From Bugula neritina (Eukaryota > Bryozoa > Gymnolaemata > Cheilostomatida > Bugulidae), in assembly GCA_964035545.1 (NCBI GenBank), contig OZ037766.1, positions 13,939,222 through 14,003,221 on the forward strand: a stretch of 64,000 nt of DNA, in the 5' to 3' direction. Position 1 is the stretch's first letter; the number at the start of each line of letters is the position of its first letter. This document shows positions 11,501-26,500 of the stretch, in pieces. The translations under genes and the position numbers were made by a program. Below the pieces are notes generated by a model. That model did not search any database. It was not told the origin of the DNA and worked only from the letters and a program-made list of their open reading frames with translations.

Positions 11501-14500
11501 CTGTAGGAGGATAGGGTTACACAGTGCAGTTTGAGATAGAATGAATACTTAAGTCCAGAGAGAGGAGTGCTTGCAAACAACTCTAGAATTTAGGCTATAC
11601 AAAAATCAAACTGTTCAAACAATCTGGTGGAAAACTAGCTGAGACTGAAAGTTGATAGAATTGTAAGAGTATACTGCAACCAGTAGCCCTGTGTAAACTA
11701 ACATAGATAAGCCACCTTGCACTACCATAAATTTACTTCATATAACAAGGTATTGATGTGTGGAATAGATATGGAGCAGTGAGAATAGTGTGCGTTGGCT
11801 TAATGTTGCAACTCATACTGTGGCTACATTGTAGGTATTCAGACTGGATGATGAATTGCTTTTACATGTCAGCTTAGTTCTGTGTATCTTTGTACATGTG
11901 TAGAGTAGAGTGAATACATTTGCCTACATAATTAAGTCAATACTGGATATTAGGCAGAAGGTTTACTAGGATTGCAAATTAGAGTTGATCGACTGATCAC
12001 CAGGTATTCTATTAAGACATTCTAGCTCTGCAAAGACTGCAAGCATTCAATCTCTATATATTGATTGACCAAACTTCACATGCTAAGGAAGAACAGGCCA
12101 TGAAAATAAAACTGAACTGACAGCAAAATCAATGTATAGAATTTGCTGCTAATCAACCAGTAATTATGACTATGAATATGCAACTATAACAAAGATGAAC
12201 AATTTTAATTATAATATATGTGTGAATCAGTTACAATAGTCTTACATTTATATTTTAAGCTACCCACCTGGGCACACAGCTCTTGGATGGCTGTTATTGA
12301 AAGTGATACACTAGAATTACCGCTAAAGTTTTTTGTTGTTGCTTGGTCAGAACGCTGCTGCATTGGCAGCAGAAGGTTTGATGAATGCAATGCGTGTTTG
12401 TTTATGTTAACTTCACTTGTGTTATTGTTAGGTCTTAATAAATTATTCTCGTAGGTTTGACTAGTTGATAATTTTGAGTTATTTGGTTTCAAGTCAGATC
12501 CAGCTGTGAGTTGTTTATTATAATCCATTGACCAGAAATTCCTGTGAATAAAGTCAGGCGAGTCGAGTTTCCTAGGAGTATCATCAGCATGGCATTGCAG
12601 GGAACTATTTTGGGATTTTGTACTCAGAACGCATTTTTTCGATACTACCGCTGCGTCATTGATATTAAACAAATTTACATCCGTTAAATCTGACTCCATC
12701 GCTGAGTCAGAGTCTACCGCCTGTGATGTGGAACTTAGGCTATCCACATTCTCATCACCAAACACCTTATCATATCTCTCACCAGAGTTCAAATATGTCG
12801 TGTCCACACCATGATCCTTGACGAAGTGAGAATGCAAGGATTGAGGTCGGTATTGAGATGAGACAGCACTTTTGGCTCGTTTAGTTCTACGCCGTGGTGG
12901 TATTGGTGCATCGGCAACTCTGGCAGAAACAAATTGTTCATCGTTTCTGAAAGGCTGAGTCTGGAGAACAAGAGATGACGAGAATCCTTGTCTTTCCAGA
13001 TGAAGCGAGTCTGTCAGACTAGCCCGCTGCACAGAGCTGTAACTTCGACCAGCCGAGTGCGGCAAGCTGGCTCCACAACTGGAGCGATTTCTTGAGGTCA
13101 CAACACGATTTCTGGGCACCATGTCAGTAGCTGGAAAAGGTTTAGCGATTGAGAAGCTAGTTTGGGACGTGTAAGATTGGTTGTTAGAGAAATTAGAGGT
13201 TGGAGATATATTACGCCGTGAGGTAGTTGGAGGAACGCTTGCCGTCCTGTTGGCGACTGGATGGCCATATGACGGATATTCATGTCTGCTGCTCTGTTGG
13301 TCACACTGAGGGAGACCCGCTGAGCTTTGCCATGGACTAGATTGCTGAATAGCTATGTCAGAGAAACTTACATTTTCATACACCGAGTGATCATCTTCCT
13401 GCATGACAGGAGGCGACAGGCTGTTGAATCTACTGAAGCTGCTCTGTAGTGGTAACTCTGGGGGAATTCTAAAGGAATGTGTGTAGTTAGAACCAACTTG
13501 AGGATTTTGGCTGTGATTGCTTTCGCTGCCATAAGGTCCAATGATAGGCTGGGTGGTGGTGTTGGTTGGAGACCTCAAACTTCTACTTTTGCTAGCCCGA
13601 GGTTTTGGTTGGGGTGGCACTGATTTTAAACTAAAGTTTTTAACCTCACAATAAGTTGGGATATTTACAATGTTGGTTAGATGTTCTGTTGGAGACCCTC
13701 CAATAGAACATACTGGTGATCTACTCATGTGGTCTTCATCCTCGCTCTCACTCGATACTATGTCTTCATACAGTGTAAGTGTACTCCCACTCTTCTCTCT
13801 GTTAGCCCAAAATCCTACTGCAAAAGCTTGGGGCGGTCTCAAAATGTCAGAGTTTTTACTGAACTGTGCAACCCTGCCCTTGACATTGTTGTTACTAGCA
13901 AGATTATTTAGCACCAGTTTCTCACGTCCAAATACAGTCAGCTTACTGTAGCCGTGTGACTCACTTCCACACAGTGAGGATGGCACAGTCCGGTTGGCAT
14001 GCAGAACAGTGGCAGACATTGCTCTCTCCTTCACTCATCAGTCGAAGAAGGCAAGTTTCTTAAATCTAATAGAAGATCACGAAATATCCTGCTCGCTGCA
14101 TAGCTCTATTTACAAGTAATGCATTAGATGAGAGATAAATAAATCTACTGCCAAATAGAGCGCATCACGTAACTAGCCTATTGGAGCATACGACAGGCGT
14201 TGGATATAATTTGATTGGTTAAATTTTACTCTCTCACCAGTCTTACTATACTTTATTGCCTGTAACTAGCTGACCATAAAATAAATATACTTGTAAATGC
14301 TGAATAATGCCGTAGGTTTCTCTGTTTATATTGGTTTATTTCTTATCTTTTATGTTGTTTATGAGTATAATTACAAGTGCAGTGGAATATCTATTCTACA
14401 CATGAATTTGTGTTGACTCACTACATGACAAAGCCCTGTCATTGGATTTTATCAATGCTAATAGCTGTAATTAAATTTTTAACCACCTCTGATATTATTA

Positions 14501-17500
14501 TGAATGACGTATCTCGGACTACATTCTTTAGCTAATAATAGTGAAGACTGGTGCATTGTATGCCCTACACTTACACATTTCATATCTACATGAAGCATAC
14601 AGAATATAGATGTCAACTATTCTAAAGTTGATGAATGGCTAACCACGCAGCTATAAATTCTTAATGTCAGTCAAGAAATATAAAAGGTGACACTTGAAGC
14701 ATCATATTAGAGGTGAGCTTTTAAATGGCTGGGTTTTTGTAAGTATGGCTAGAGGCAAGGAAACAGGTTCACTCAAAGAATTTCCACACAGCAGATTCTA
14801 TATATAACATGCAGGAATAGACATATTCAACATGATGGTGTAGAGACAGCAAGTATAATACTGAGTCAGTCAACAGTTTGCTTTTGATCTTTAACCCTGG
14901 GTCACAAATATTTGAGCAATTTTTTACAAAATGGTAAATGCATTTCCATTTAACATTGTCATTTCCTAAATGTTTTCCTCCACTTTAAATTGCTGGCCAT
15001 GACAGGTCATGTAGTGTGAGTCAGTGGCCTTAGATTGAGTAGGCTACTGATCAGTTCACTACACACTGATGTTGACAAATATCACGCAATGTGATCACAG
15101 ATGGGTCATTAATAATTTGATAGGTACAGCTCTCCCAGTGATGTCATTGAATGATTTACTCTTTTGGTTCAATTATTATGAAGTTTATAAACACCAGCTA
15201 GTGCCAACACATAAAAGTAAGTACACACTATGTATGATGCATGCACACAGCTAATTTCTTTCTGCCAAATACACTGTGGATAGATGCTGAATCTACCTTA
15301 ATTACATTAACCTGCCTTGTAGTCACCTCTCCTGCCCAGTACCGAAGGAGATTTCAAGGATATGAGTATCTAATTCTATTCAAAACCTACCAGCTTGCAG
15401 CTTACATGTATATAAACATATTAGACGTTTTCAACAGTTATTTTTTACTATCTTTTACTAAACTAACGACTATTAAAAACTGCCTCTTATAAACTCCATC
15501 TTATATTCAACCGAATCCACAGGAACTGATAATTTGAGCAGCAACTGACAAATTCTTTCAACTCAAGCTGAACAATATTGAAATATTGGGTTTCTGTTAC
15601 GCAATTTTGATATATAGTTCACACACCTGCTGTCTTTAATAATAACAAACTGCAGTAACTAAGAAATGATGGAGGCACTGGTGAAGGATTTAACAGCTTA
15701 AAGTACCAATAATGAAATTTACTATACAGTCTACTATAGAGATGATACAGATGACTGGAAATACCAAACTTATTTGTCCAAAACAGTTCATGTTAAACAT
15801 GGTTTTTTTATGAAAGTTGTCTTCTCCTTACAACATATTTGTAGTAATCTGTAGCAAGGAAAAGACAACTTTAACAAATAAAACATGTTCAACATCAGCT
15901 GCTATGAGTAGCTACTGAAATAATGGAAAACATCTATTGCAGAAGTTCTAGTGAGACGGTGCAGAAGATAGAACATAGAGCATAACTACACAATTGTCAC
16001 ATGATAACTCAACAAATGTTCAAATGTACACCTGTGTAGGGTTTTGCCTAGTACAATGAATAATAGGAAATATGAAACCAAAGAGAATGAATACATGTTA
16101 ATGATCTAGGGATGAAAATATTGAGAACCTTTCTATGAAAAGTAGAAAGTTAAGTGACGAATAAAAACAGACAAGGATGTACAACATCAAGTATGGACAA
16201 AGTAAAATAATATGAATTAACATTTTGTAAAGCTCCAATGCAAAACAGGGTATTACTTTTTAATATTTCAGTCTCAGGGACAGAAACCACGTGCTAAATA
16301 CCTCTTTGGCTGAAGCTTCAAACTGTACAAACTGCAAACACTGGTCATGCTGCTTCTTTCGGATGGCCCAGTACTCTAGCACTATGGTCTCTCTCTTGTG
16401 TACTTTCTCCAAAATAGCTAAAAGTATAAATGAAACTGCATCAGTATATGAGAAACATACCATAGATAAGGCATGTTAAGGCGACTAAAACCTGGAACCT
16501 AGTCCTGAGAAAAAAAAACATATTAATGCTGATGATAAAAACATTATTTAAAACATCTATTTAGGCTTAAATTTTTGCTGCACATGCAGTTACTAAAAGC
16601 CTACAAAAAATATGTGGGCGATCTTCAAAAATCGTCTCCCATACCAACCAATGAGTAGTGTTGTACATTTTTCATCTGAATAGATGCTAAACAAAGTTAT
16701 CTTACCTTGTACATTATTCCTAGGATATCGAGATTTTACCAATGGCATTCCAAGTTGATTGACATTTTTATCTACATATTTGATAAAAGTTTCGGCAGTT
16801 CTTCTGGCCAGAGTACATGCCTACAACAGAACAAGTATACATCATACACTTTGGACATTATTGATAAGGATTACAACAGGTTATTGGCAGTTTATCACTA
16901 TGACAACTTTCTACAGTCTTGAAAACAACACCAGCTGGTGTTTATGTTTTACATTATTTGCTAAAGAGAACAACTGGAGCCTTTAAATAGCGAAAAACAA
17001 GGCAAAGTGAACATAATTCCTAAAATAAAATGAAACATAAACTTGAAAAGATGAGAAGCATATTTTGATATCTTAAATTATTGGGATGATAACAACTAAT
17101 ATTATGTAATACCACTTTTCATACACAATATATTTTTGTTCAACCACCAATTTAAAGTTCAAAAATTGTAGTACTCAACTGTTGGAATATTTTCTTAAAT
17201 TTTCACTTCAGGCCTAATAATTATTTTCCAAACCAGATGAAAAATTTAAATGCCAAATTAATGGAGGGCCAAGATTTTTGCAGTATGAAACACCTTTACA
17301 TTCCAAATTAAAAATCATGCCATGTAATAAATGCAATGAAATGATTCAACTATAATGCAAGGCTACTAAAAATACTTAAAATCTGGAAAATATGCTGTGT
17401 TTTACATACTTTATAAAACGCCTCCTTCTGTTCTAGATGTTTGTTGATTAATTGTAGTAGAAACTCTTCTCGGTCTGCGTTCTTCTGTGAGTTACACCAG

Positions 17501-20500
17501 TCCTCGTCTCTGTTGTACTCTCTTTCTAAACTCTCCAACACTGAACAAACCTGTCATCATAGAATAGAGTGAATACATTGTAGAGTCAGAGTTTATATTG
17601 TAGGGAAGAGAGAGACTATAACACTCGAGGGAGAAAAGTAACCAACGTTCATTAATTTCTATTTCCTCGAAAACTTTTCAGAGTTGTCTGCACTTTTAGG
17701 GATGACGCATATTCAACTACGAATTTATTTTTTTAATTTGAAATACATTTCAACTATTCATTTCAATCTGCAATTATGCTATGAAATTGATCCTAAATAT
17801 ATGATCAAAAAACTTGGTAGAAACTTAGCAAAAACCTTTACGTTATAAAATTCCTATCGTCAAACGTTTCTATTAGTTGCAATGGGTTCTTATAGATAGC
17901 TTATAACATCTACTACTTTATGTTTAATTTAAAGTATTCACAAGAATAAGCACTGCTATCAGAAGTAAAAATGCCGATTTTACAAAACGAGTTCCGTAGC
18001 TTATTACCTGGTCAGCAGTTTTAAACCAATTGTTACTAGCCATGACTAGTTTGTGTCTTTCTTCAGCATGGCGTACCAACTTCTGCCACTTTTCCGTGAC
18101 TTTCTCACCCAGTGTTCTGATCTGATCGGTTTCACTATGATTGTTATGAATCATTTCTTCAGCTTTCCTTATCAACTGTGAAGCACTTATATGAATACCC
18201 TGGAAGTCACAAGTTGATGTAATGAGATTGGTACAGATACTGAATTATGTTCCTTGATAATACACAGTATGCAGTAAAAGGTATGACCAAAGAAAGAAAT
18301 GGTTCGTGCAGCTAGCAAAGGGCTTTCGTTATTAGTCTATATTTGTCATGGCGAGGTTATTCCAGCCTGTATACATCCAAGTAGAAATAAAAAAGAGAAA
18401 TTGAAGAATATGATATAAATGAATACTAAAAAGATCACACGAATTTTAAGAATTATCTTTTCACATAAGTGTATCAAATCATATTAGTGAAGACAACCCT
18501 TCACAGCAAAGCCAATAATCAATCAAGTATTACAGTTGCCACCAGCACTAAATAATATGTTGTCTAAGTAAGAGATTGCACAGGTCTGTGGGAAGAGGTT
18601 GAAAAGCTGGTGAGAACACAACTTCTTTTGCAATATTTCTCATTTAGAATGAAGGCTTTCCCAAAATTATCTATTATTGCACCTACATGATTACAACAAA
18701 AAAGCCTATGTTCTAGATAAAAGATATTGCAAAAGAAGGTACTCGTTCACCAGGCTGTCATCCTGCACCTCAAATCTAAATTCATCAATACAAAAAACCT
18801 AAGCTATTAGAAGGTTTTTGTCACTGCACCTGAATGCACCCATATTTACAATAATGCTAATACTAAGCGAAGATGCATCAGCAACTACCCAATGAGATTT
18901 GCTCTGTGGGATTATTAGCATAAGTTACATGTAATATTTGCATAAAATAAGATATTGCGTTATACACAAAGTACAGACTGATGTATGTAAACATCATAAT
19001 ATATTTTTAGTTGTCAGTAAATTACTTCTCCTTTCGAAAATAATATTTGCACAGTTAGTTCCTGGAGTTCACCAATGAGATCTAAAACGTGTTTGTCCCA
19101 TGCTCTATAACTACGAATAACCAAGCATTGAAATTGTTCAGTGATCTGCATTGAAATAGCTGAACTGAGCAATTTTTGATATCTGTATGATTAAAACAAA
19201 ATAACAAAACATGTCACACTGTGAAGCAAGTTAAGGATTATCAAATCAAATAGACATTTATTCCATGTGATGACTCTACCGTGTAGCAACAGATCAGATT
19301 ATGTAAGTCACAAAGAGCTCTCTTGATTCTACTATGAAGATAAATTCACACAAAGTTACGTGACTGGATGAGTCAGCTATAGAATGCTGCCTGTACATAC
19401 CTCAATCATGCCCTGGCAGCTTTCAAAGTCTTTCTCTAACTTCTCAGCTTCTTGTAAAGAATTTGGGCAAATAAAGGTTGTAGTGAGATTAGATTCGCCA
19501 TGGCCAATATGCGAGGACACCTAAATGTAGTATTACATCAGTACACCAGCCGATATTATAAATTACCATATATTACAATACAGGAATATATATTACTATA
19601 TATTACAATACAGGAATATATATTACAATACAGGAATATATATTACTATATATTACTATACAGGAATATATATTACTATATAGCAATGTATACTAAATAC
19701 AGCATAACTGATTGCAAATTGCAAAAACTGAGTAGTTTTACAAGAGCAGTGTAACAAATTAACAAGTAATACACCACACCAAATGTTATATAACAATGTT
19801 AGTAGCTGTCCACAGGGTGGCGCATGTGTACTAAGAATGATATAACTAGTAATTGCTGAAGAATGCTTGTGACTTCATATCTTCAAGTCACAAATAGCTG
19901 CACAGTGAACGACCTACCAAGATATGTAATCTTTCCATCACAACTTGGAAAGTGAATTACATTGTATTAACATAGTATATACAAAATACTATTGATACAC
20001 TAGCCAAGAGTATATAAAAAGTGTAAAATATTTAGCATAAAAAACTCAATGTATAAAGTCAACCAGACTTAGGCAATGGCCTTGGGTTTGAGATAGGAAG
20101 TTCGTAGTGTCACATACAGGCATTTTCTGTTACATATTGCCTGTAGTATAATATTGTGATAGGAGTATAAGCAGTGCTAAATTTGCTTTGTCTAGGCACA
20201 GCCTTAGCAATATATGAGTGGAAGGTGTGCCTGTGCTGTGACTACACGTTGAGAAGATGAATATATGACAGCAGGAACAATATGGCAGAGAGGAAAACTT
20301 TTAGGCTTATGTAACTGAGAAAATATACGACAGCATAAAACATATACAAGTACATCTATTAAGCCTACGGTGTGCTACAAGATATCAATATGTTTTAATA
20401 TTTTGCACAAATACAGCATGTGCTTAGAGTGTTGCTTCTCTAGCATGGTAACAAACTGTGAGCTTACTTGATGCCAAATCTTATAAACCAGTTGAAGAAC

Positions 20501-23500
20501 TAAGAAGATGTGGGCTTTAAAGTCAGCTGCTGTTCAATGAATGTGTGAGCTGTGAGCCGCCCTGGGGTGAGAACAAGTTGTTCAACTTACTGCTAGAAAC
20601 CTGCTCCTATTTGCATCCCAAGGTTTGAATATATTATGCATATTCATGTAACTTATTGTAATGATGTGTGTATCCGTTGTTTTGTTAATACAAGCTGCTG
20701 AATCCCAGGTGCTGCCTAGTATCATATAAAACCCTGAAGTGCTGACAAACTCATATCTTTGGACAAAACTCAACATTTGAAAGTGCAGAGTTAGAGAATA
20801 GCTTGATACAGATAGATGATACACCCAACTGTAATCTTAAATGGCAAATGTATTTTTACACCTCAAATGATTTTAAAATATTTTTAGGAAAAGTGTGGGA
20901 CTTAATAGCTTTAGCAAGGTGGGAAAGGTAAGCTTGATTCCAGCAATAAAATAACACTACTACACATGACAATACAAGACATTGTAGCACTTAGATACTA
21001 GCTCACCTGTCTAGCCTCCTTTTCAAAGTGCATATACTGTACATTCTGTTCCAACTTGCTGCGCTTCTGCTCGGCCAAGGTATTTATGTACATGCTTTTA
21101 TCAGTCAGACTGTCTACAGTGTTGTTGGCTTTGTCGAACATTGTGTGACCCTTCTCTCCCATATCATTACGGCGCTCCTCAAGTCTCTGCAGATGTACAT
21201 ATGTATAGGAACACACAGTATACGTATGTAATACAGTGAACACACTCAAAGCAAGACATGTAGGGGAGAATGAGGTTACTCCTAGAAATACCACCAACCA
21301 GGCATTACACCAGGCATTACTACTGTTACTACTATCCCTATGCTGCAATTAGTATTATTATTAATGCAGTAGAAAACCATCCCACAATGATCTGCATGCA
21401 TAATTTTAGGTGATAAATATTTCATAACATTGTAAACTAACTTCTGCAAAATGAAAAATCCTTCGACTACTGTGTGCAGTTGATTTCACCAGGTGACAAC
21501 TTATGCAGTAGATAGACAGTAGAGATACTTGAGCAAGCAAGTCCCACTAGCTATGATAGATGACAGGATGTATCAATATTACAGAGAGATGGGGATGATA
21601 GTAAACATTACAAGTACCACTACCAATAACAGAACTAGAACTAGTAGTAGTACTCCGACTGTTAACAATGAGTAGCAACTAGTAATACTGGTATGGAGTA
21701 CTACACAGCAAACAAAATACCCCTCTACAAGTAAATGACACTATAGAGATAACTTTCTACACAGTGAACAGCTATCTGAATATAGATATATGAACAATAT
21801 ACATGACACCAACTGATAAAATACCATTATGAGTGAGAGATTAACTCCTATAAGCACATCTGGTGCACTGCCTCTCCGTAACTTCCAAGACTGCCTTGAC
21901 ATGGGTACTCTACACACTGATATGCGTTGACAATATGCCGAAGGAAAAATTTCGATATTGCAAAATCAACGGACACAAAGCTAGCCAACTATTGAGAGCC
22001 CCAACTTCCTTTTTGTGATAATAGAAATAGACCTCAACATAATTCAGATCAAATTACACTGAATGGGGATCTAAGCAGTCACGACTATAATGATTGTCTT
22101 TCTATAGTTCCCATCAAACCTGATCATAACTTAATCAAAGGGTTATACTTGATTTGAGCCAATAGTATCAATGCCTTAAGCACTCCGCTTCTTTTTGTAA
22201 ATATTTTCATTTCATAGTTTTTAAGGCTAATCACTGGACTAATATTAAACAACTTTCAAATGGGAATGTTACAATGAACAATTAAGATAACGGAGCGACA
22301 AAAGATTAAACCAATCTACTTAATTTACAAGCTGCTAAACAATGCTCCCAGTGTTATTATAAAGAATATCACTTGAAGAGCCACTCCAAAAGTGTTGATC
22401 AGTTGAAAAATAGCTTCTGCTTGCATTAAACAGAGTTTGATACAACCTGCAACAACTAAGTGATAGTGCCAACTTTATTCTTAGTTACTTATTATTCTAA
22501 ATATAGACACTCACAATATTCTCTCTGGTATTACAGCAATTATGCATGTTAGGTTTGTTATATCATCTTCCTGCACCAATAAATCAGAAAACTTTACAAA
22601 CTGATATTTACACTGAACACTAGAGAACCACTAACTGGTTAGCAGATGAACTAAGCCAATTTTACAACCCAATCCAGAGGAAAGGATGTGACCCAATATG
22701 TCTTAGGGTCAAGATAAAAACCCACCTTGTCCTACCTTCTTGATACACCGTAGAACAATCATTGTGTAATGGTTGAAGGCAGCTTATGGCAGCCAGGACC
22801 AGCCAGCTTCCTCAAATAATGTTTTATAAATGTGAGAGGGCAGAGAGTGGAATATGTAGCTAGAGAAGTGGCAGTTACATTAGTGCCATTTTATACATAT
22901 TTTTATGAATTTTTTAACTTCCCCAACCAATTGAGCAATAGCCAGAGTTGAACAAAATAACAGTTCAGCTTAGGAATTCTTGTAGACCCACGCAGAGTCC
23001 ACTAGCTCTTTAACCATGTACCAATAATCATTAGCCTTCTGTGCTTAGAAGAAGTTCAAAAGTTTACAGTAATTGAGAGAAATATGTTGATTAATATTTA
23101 CTAAAATAATCTCAACATTTCAAAGCTGATGTGAAATAAATAATTAGTGATGGTCTACTCAGTCCATATTAAAGCCAGTGTAGAAGTGTCTAGGTTTGTG
23201 ATAGCTACACACGCTCCACCCTTGCTGGAAACTACTGAGATCTACAGGTTTATAATATCAACCTTTGCCACCAAATGAATTTAATGAGCAAAAATATTGT
23301 TAATTTTCTCATAGAAGGTGTATCAAACTCTTGTAGTGGAAAATTAATTATGTTTTTGCAGATACAATATGAACACTAGCTACTAGTATATTTTTCCTAT
23401 CCAAAAATTACATAACCAGAAATTTTAACTGCAAAATTCCTAAAAGATTGAAACAAAAAAATGTTTTTTAAAAAGATGGACTCTTCAACTCTCCTCACAG

Positions 23501-26500
23501 CCAGCTCAGCAAAGTATTTCTGCTACTTGACCCAGAATAACATATAAATGTAACGAATTTCAAACAAACCACTGCTTCTTACAGCAGCTAAATACGCTGT
23601 CGATGAGAAGAGAAGACAGAAAGCCAGTACCTGGTCATCACTGAAGACATCATAGAATATGCTACCGCCCATTAGACAGCGTCTATCAGCAGCGCTGTCA
23701 CTCCGTCTCTTCACAATACTCAACAATCTCTGAGATGGAGAGTTTAAAATCCGCCGAACTTTGCTCTGACCTTCTCGAATCATAACTCAGCACACAACTT
23801 CGAGCACAGCACACAAGTAATGACTATGAGCACATGGTGGTGAGTGAGCAGCCATTAACTGAACACCGACTGATGTAACATCCTTGCTATCAGCAATACA
23901 CACACGTACACTGGAGGGACTCGTGTAAATGCAACAACAATTACAACAATTATTAGCCAAAAAATACAGCTGATAAATTTATCTTTCATCATATCTATGA
24001 TATCTGGTCAGAATCCACTGCACAGAGAGTAACCCCTTCAACCATAAGATAAAGATTCGCTTTCTTTCCTCAACAAGAGATACAACACAATTAGCATATA
24101 AACAATAACACAACATAACAAGCACTGCAAAACAAAAAGCAAAGAGGTTCTTCTCCTGAGTCATGTTGGTATATAAAGGATTGCTTATGGCAGAGGGAAG
24201 TTACTTACCACAAAGAATACACAGAACACAAGAAGATATCAGCAAATCAAAATATCTACATTGAAGAAATTACCCATTACTTCAGGGACTAGGTCGTCAA
24301 ACCTTAAAGTTAACTGCTCAACTAAGAATATAAAAGCTAACAAATATGTCGAACCCTCCACTAATTGCTTCGTGAAAGCAGACTGTCAGCAAAGAGGAAA
24401 TAACTTTTATGATAAAAACCTAATTAATAAGTTTACCCTACAGGCACAAAACATCAGCAGTTTTTATTCAGCAGCAACTTTCAATTCCTAAATTACTTTG
24501 ATGTAGAAATATAAGTTGTGCAAATCTCACTAGAGATGAGGTAATGACATTTTTACTGTCTGGATTTCGCCTACAAGATTCTCTGCTTTTACAGGCTAGA
24601 AAGAAGTAGATTTGGAGTTACTTTCTTTTCTAATGATGGAGCACAAGTTATTAGTTTGCTTCAGGATAAAAAGAAAAATTAGAGAAAGCAATTTGAGCAC
24701 AAAACCAAGTGTCATACAGGTATCAGTTGCAATGATAGGCACAAACATTTCCGTCTGCTGCCTTAAAGCCTTCACTACCTCAAAAATGTTCTACCACCTT
24801 TCAACCCCGTTTTAATCAACTGATTGGACAGCCTTCTGATTTACACTAAAATTATCAGTTCCCAACATTGTAGATATCAAACAACAATATGGCAAATTAG
24901 ATTATATCAAAACCCATTGCAAATGACAATCACGATTATTATAAACTGTCAGTACAATAATGAGTTTCCTGAGCTTATATCAGCAAAGGAATGTGTGACA
25001 GGGAAATTATGATTATAAATATAACTAATCAGCCAATAAACTAGGAGAAAACAATTAGCTATGGTAAAGTATTTGTTTCCCAAACTTACCCCTTTAACTG
25101 AATTACTAAACTTTAAAACTTGCTCCAAGCCTTCGTTAGAAGAGAAGTTTGTTAAACTGTAACTCCGTTGCAGTTCTTGGCTTTGCTTTAATAATAGAAT
25201 GTCCACTCTACGATCCCGCAAACGTCGAACTGAATCTAAACCTGTCTTCCGGTGTTTCAGAGGTTTGGGAATAGCCTGCTTTAACGGAGCAATCTCTTCA
25301 CTAAGTTCATAGTCAGCGTTAGGGGGGTGTGGTACTGATGCCCTTCGAGTACTTGTTTCCTCAGGGCTATCTGAGTCTGACTCAGTGGAGCATAAGTTCT
25401 TAGAAGCTGTTTTTCTATCTGAGTTTAAAATTTGGGAGTTGTCCCTTTGATATAAACGCCTTAACTGCGAACGTGGTGAGGGCTCTTTTAAAAGCCCATT
25501 TGTTGAGGCTGAGACATCAGAGGAGCTGGAAGGACGGTTTCTTATTTCTTGAGAACAATTGTCAGGGTGGAAGAGATGAGATTTGTCTGAAAGCTTACAA
25601 TTTTGCAAATCAGTAATACTTATGAAGTCTGAAGCTAATGCTGGTTTAGGAGTATTCTCTGCAATTGATAAATTGTGAAAGGCAGTGCTTTTAGAATTAT
25701 CCTCTGTGGGTGTTAATATTTCAGCAGACGGATGCCTTCGTCTAGCTAACCTATGAGCTATTACAACTTGTCTCGCTCTATCACTGTTACTCCCACTTCT
25801 TATTCTAGTGTCATTCAACTTGGTGATTGCCACTCTGTACGATTTATGAAAGTTTCTTTTAAACGGGCTAGGCCCAGATGTGAGTTCATCAGAATTATCA
25901 TCAGTATCGTTAGTCATATCACTTACCAGTGGCATCTCTGGTGGTATCAGACATTGCTTGCTGCCTGTTGAGTTAACTGGCTGAACCTTTGTACTAGATT
26001 TGTAAAATTTGGGATACCGCCTGACGGGCCGATGAGAATGTATACTTGAACTATGATTGTATGAAAACCTGCTGTCCAATTCGTCAATGCTATCGTCACT
26101 GGAAGAGGTGGCCCAAGTATCCTTAGAATATAAGAGCCATTCTTGTTTTTTACTAGTTGTGTTGTCAGACTCTGGCTGTTGAATTTCAGATGATTCAATA
26201 TTAGACTCTGGTGATACATTTTCATCTAAATATTTTGTTTCTTCCTCCATTAATAAGTCAACATTAGCCGATGGGTTACCATGCTCCTGTTGGTTTTCAA
26301 TGTTGGGTTTGTCATTGGAATTGGTCAGATGAATGCTGGTGCTGCTATCTGAATTCACACTAAAGCTGTCCATAGACTTGGTACTTACAACTGATTCCTT
26401 GCGTTGGTCGGGGTAGGTACTGCACAGCGTGCCAGCAGCTCCGATACCAAATGCTATGTTATTGAGACCTGCCACTAGAGCTGGTACGTGGCTCATTTGT

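Noticed and set aside
14020-14034. Five extra codons upstream of the start of exon C
   Set aside because: They lack an ATG (the frame opens with GTG); the first real Met is at 14017-14019.
19500-19754. Plus-strand open frame with [10 protein letters not shown] repeats
   Set aside because: It overlaps a short tandem repeat and the opposite strand of a well supported spectrin exon.
24949-25089. Continuation of the 555-codon frame past its donor (VSLGNKYF onward)
   Set aside because: Composition changes abruptly to AT-rich hydrophobic codons after a consensus GTAAGT donor, so I end the exon at 25090.
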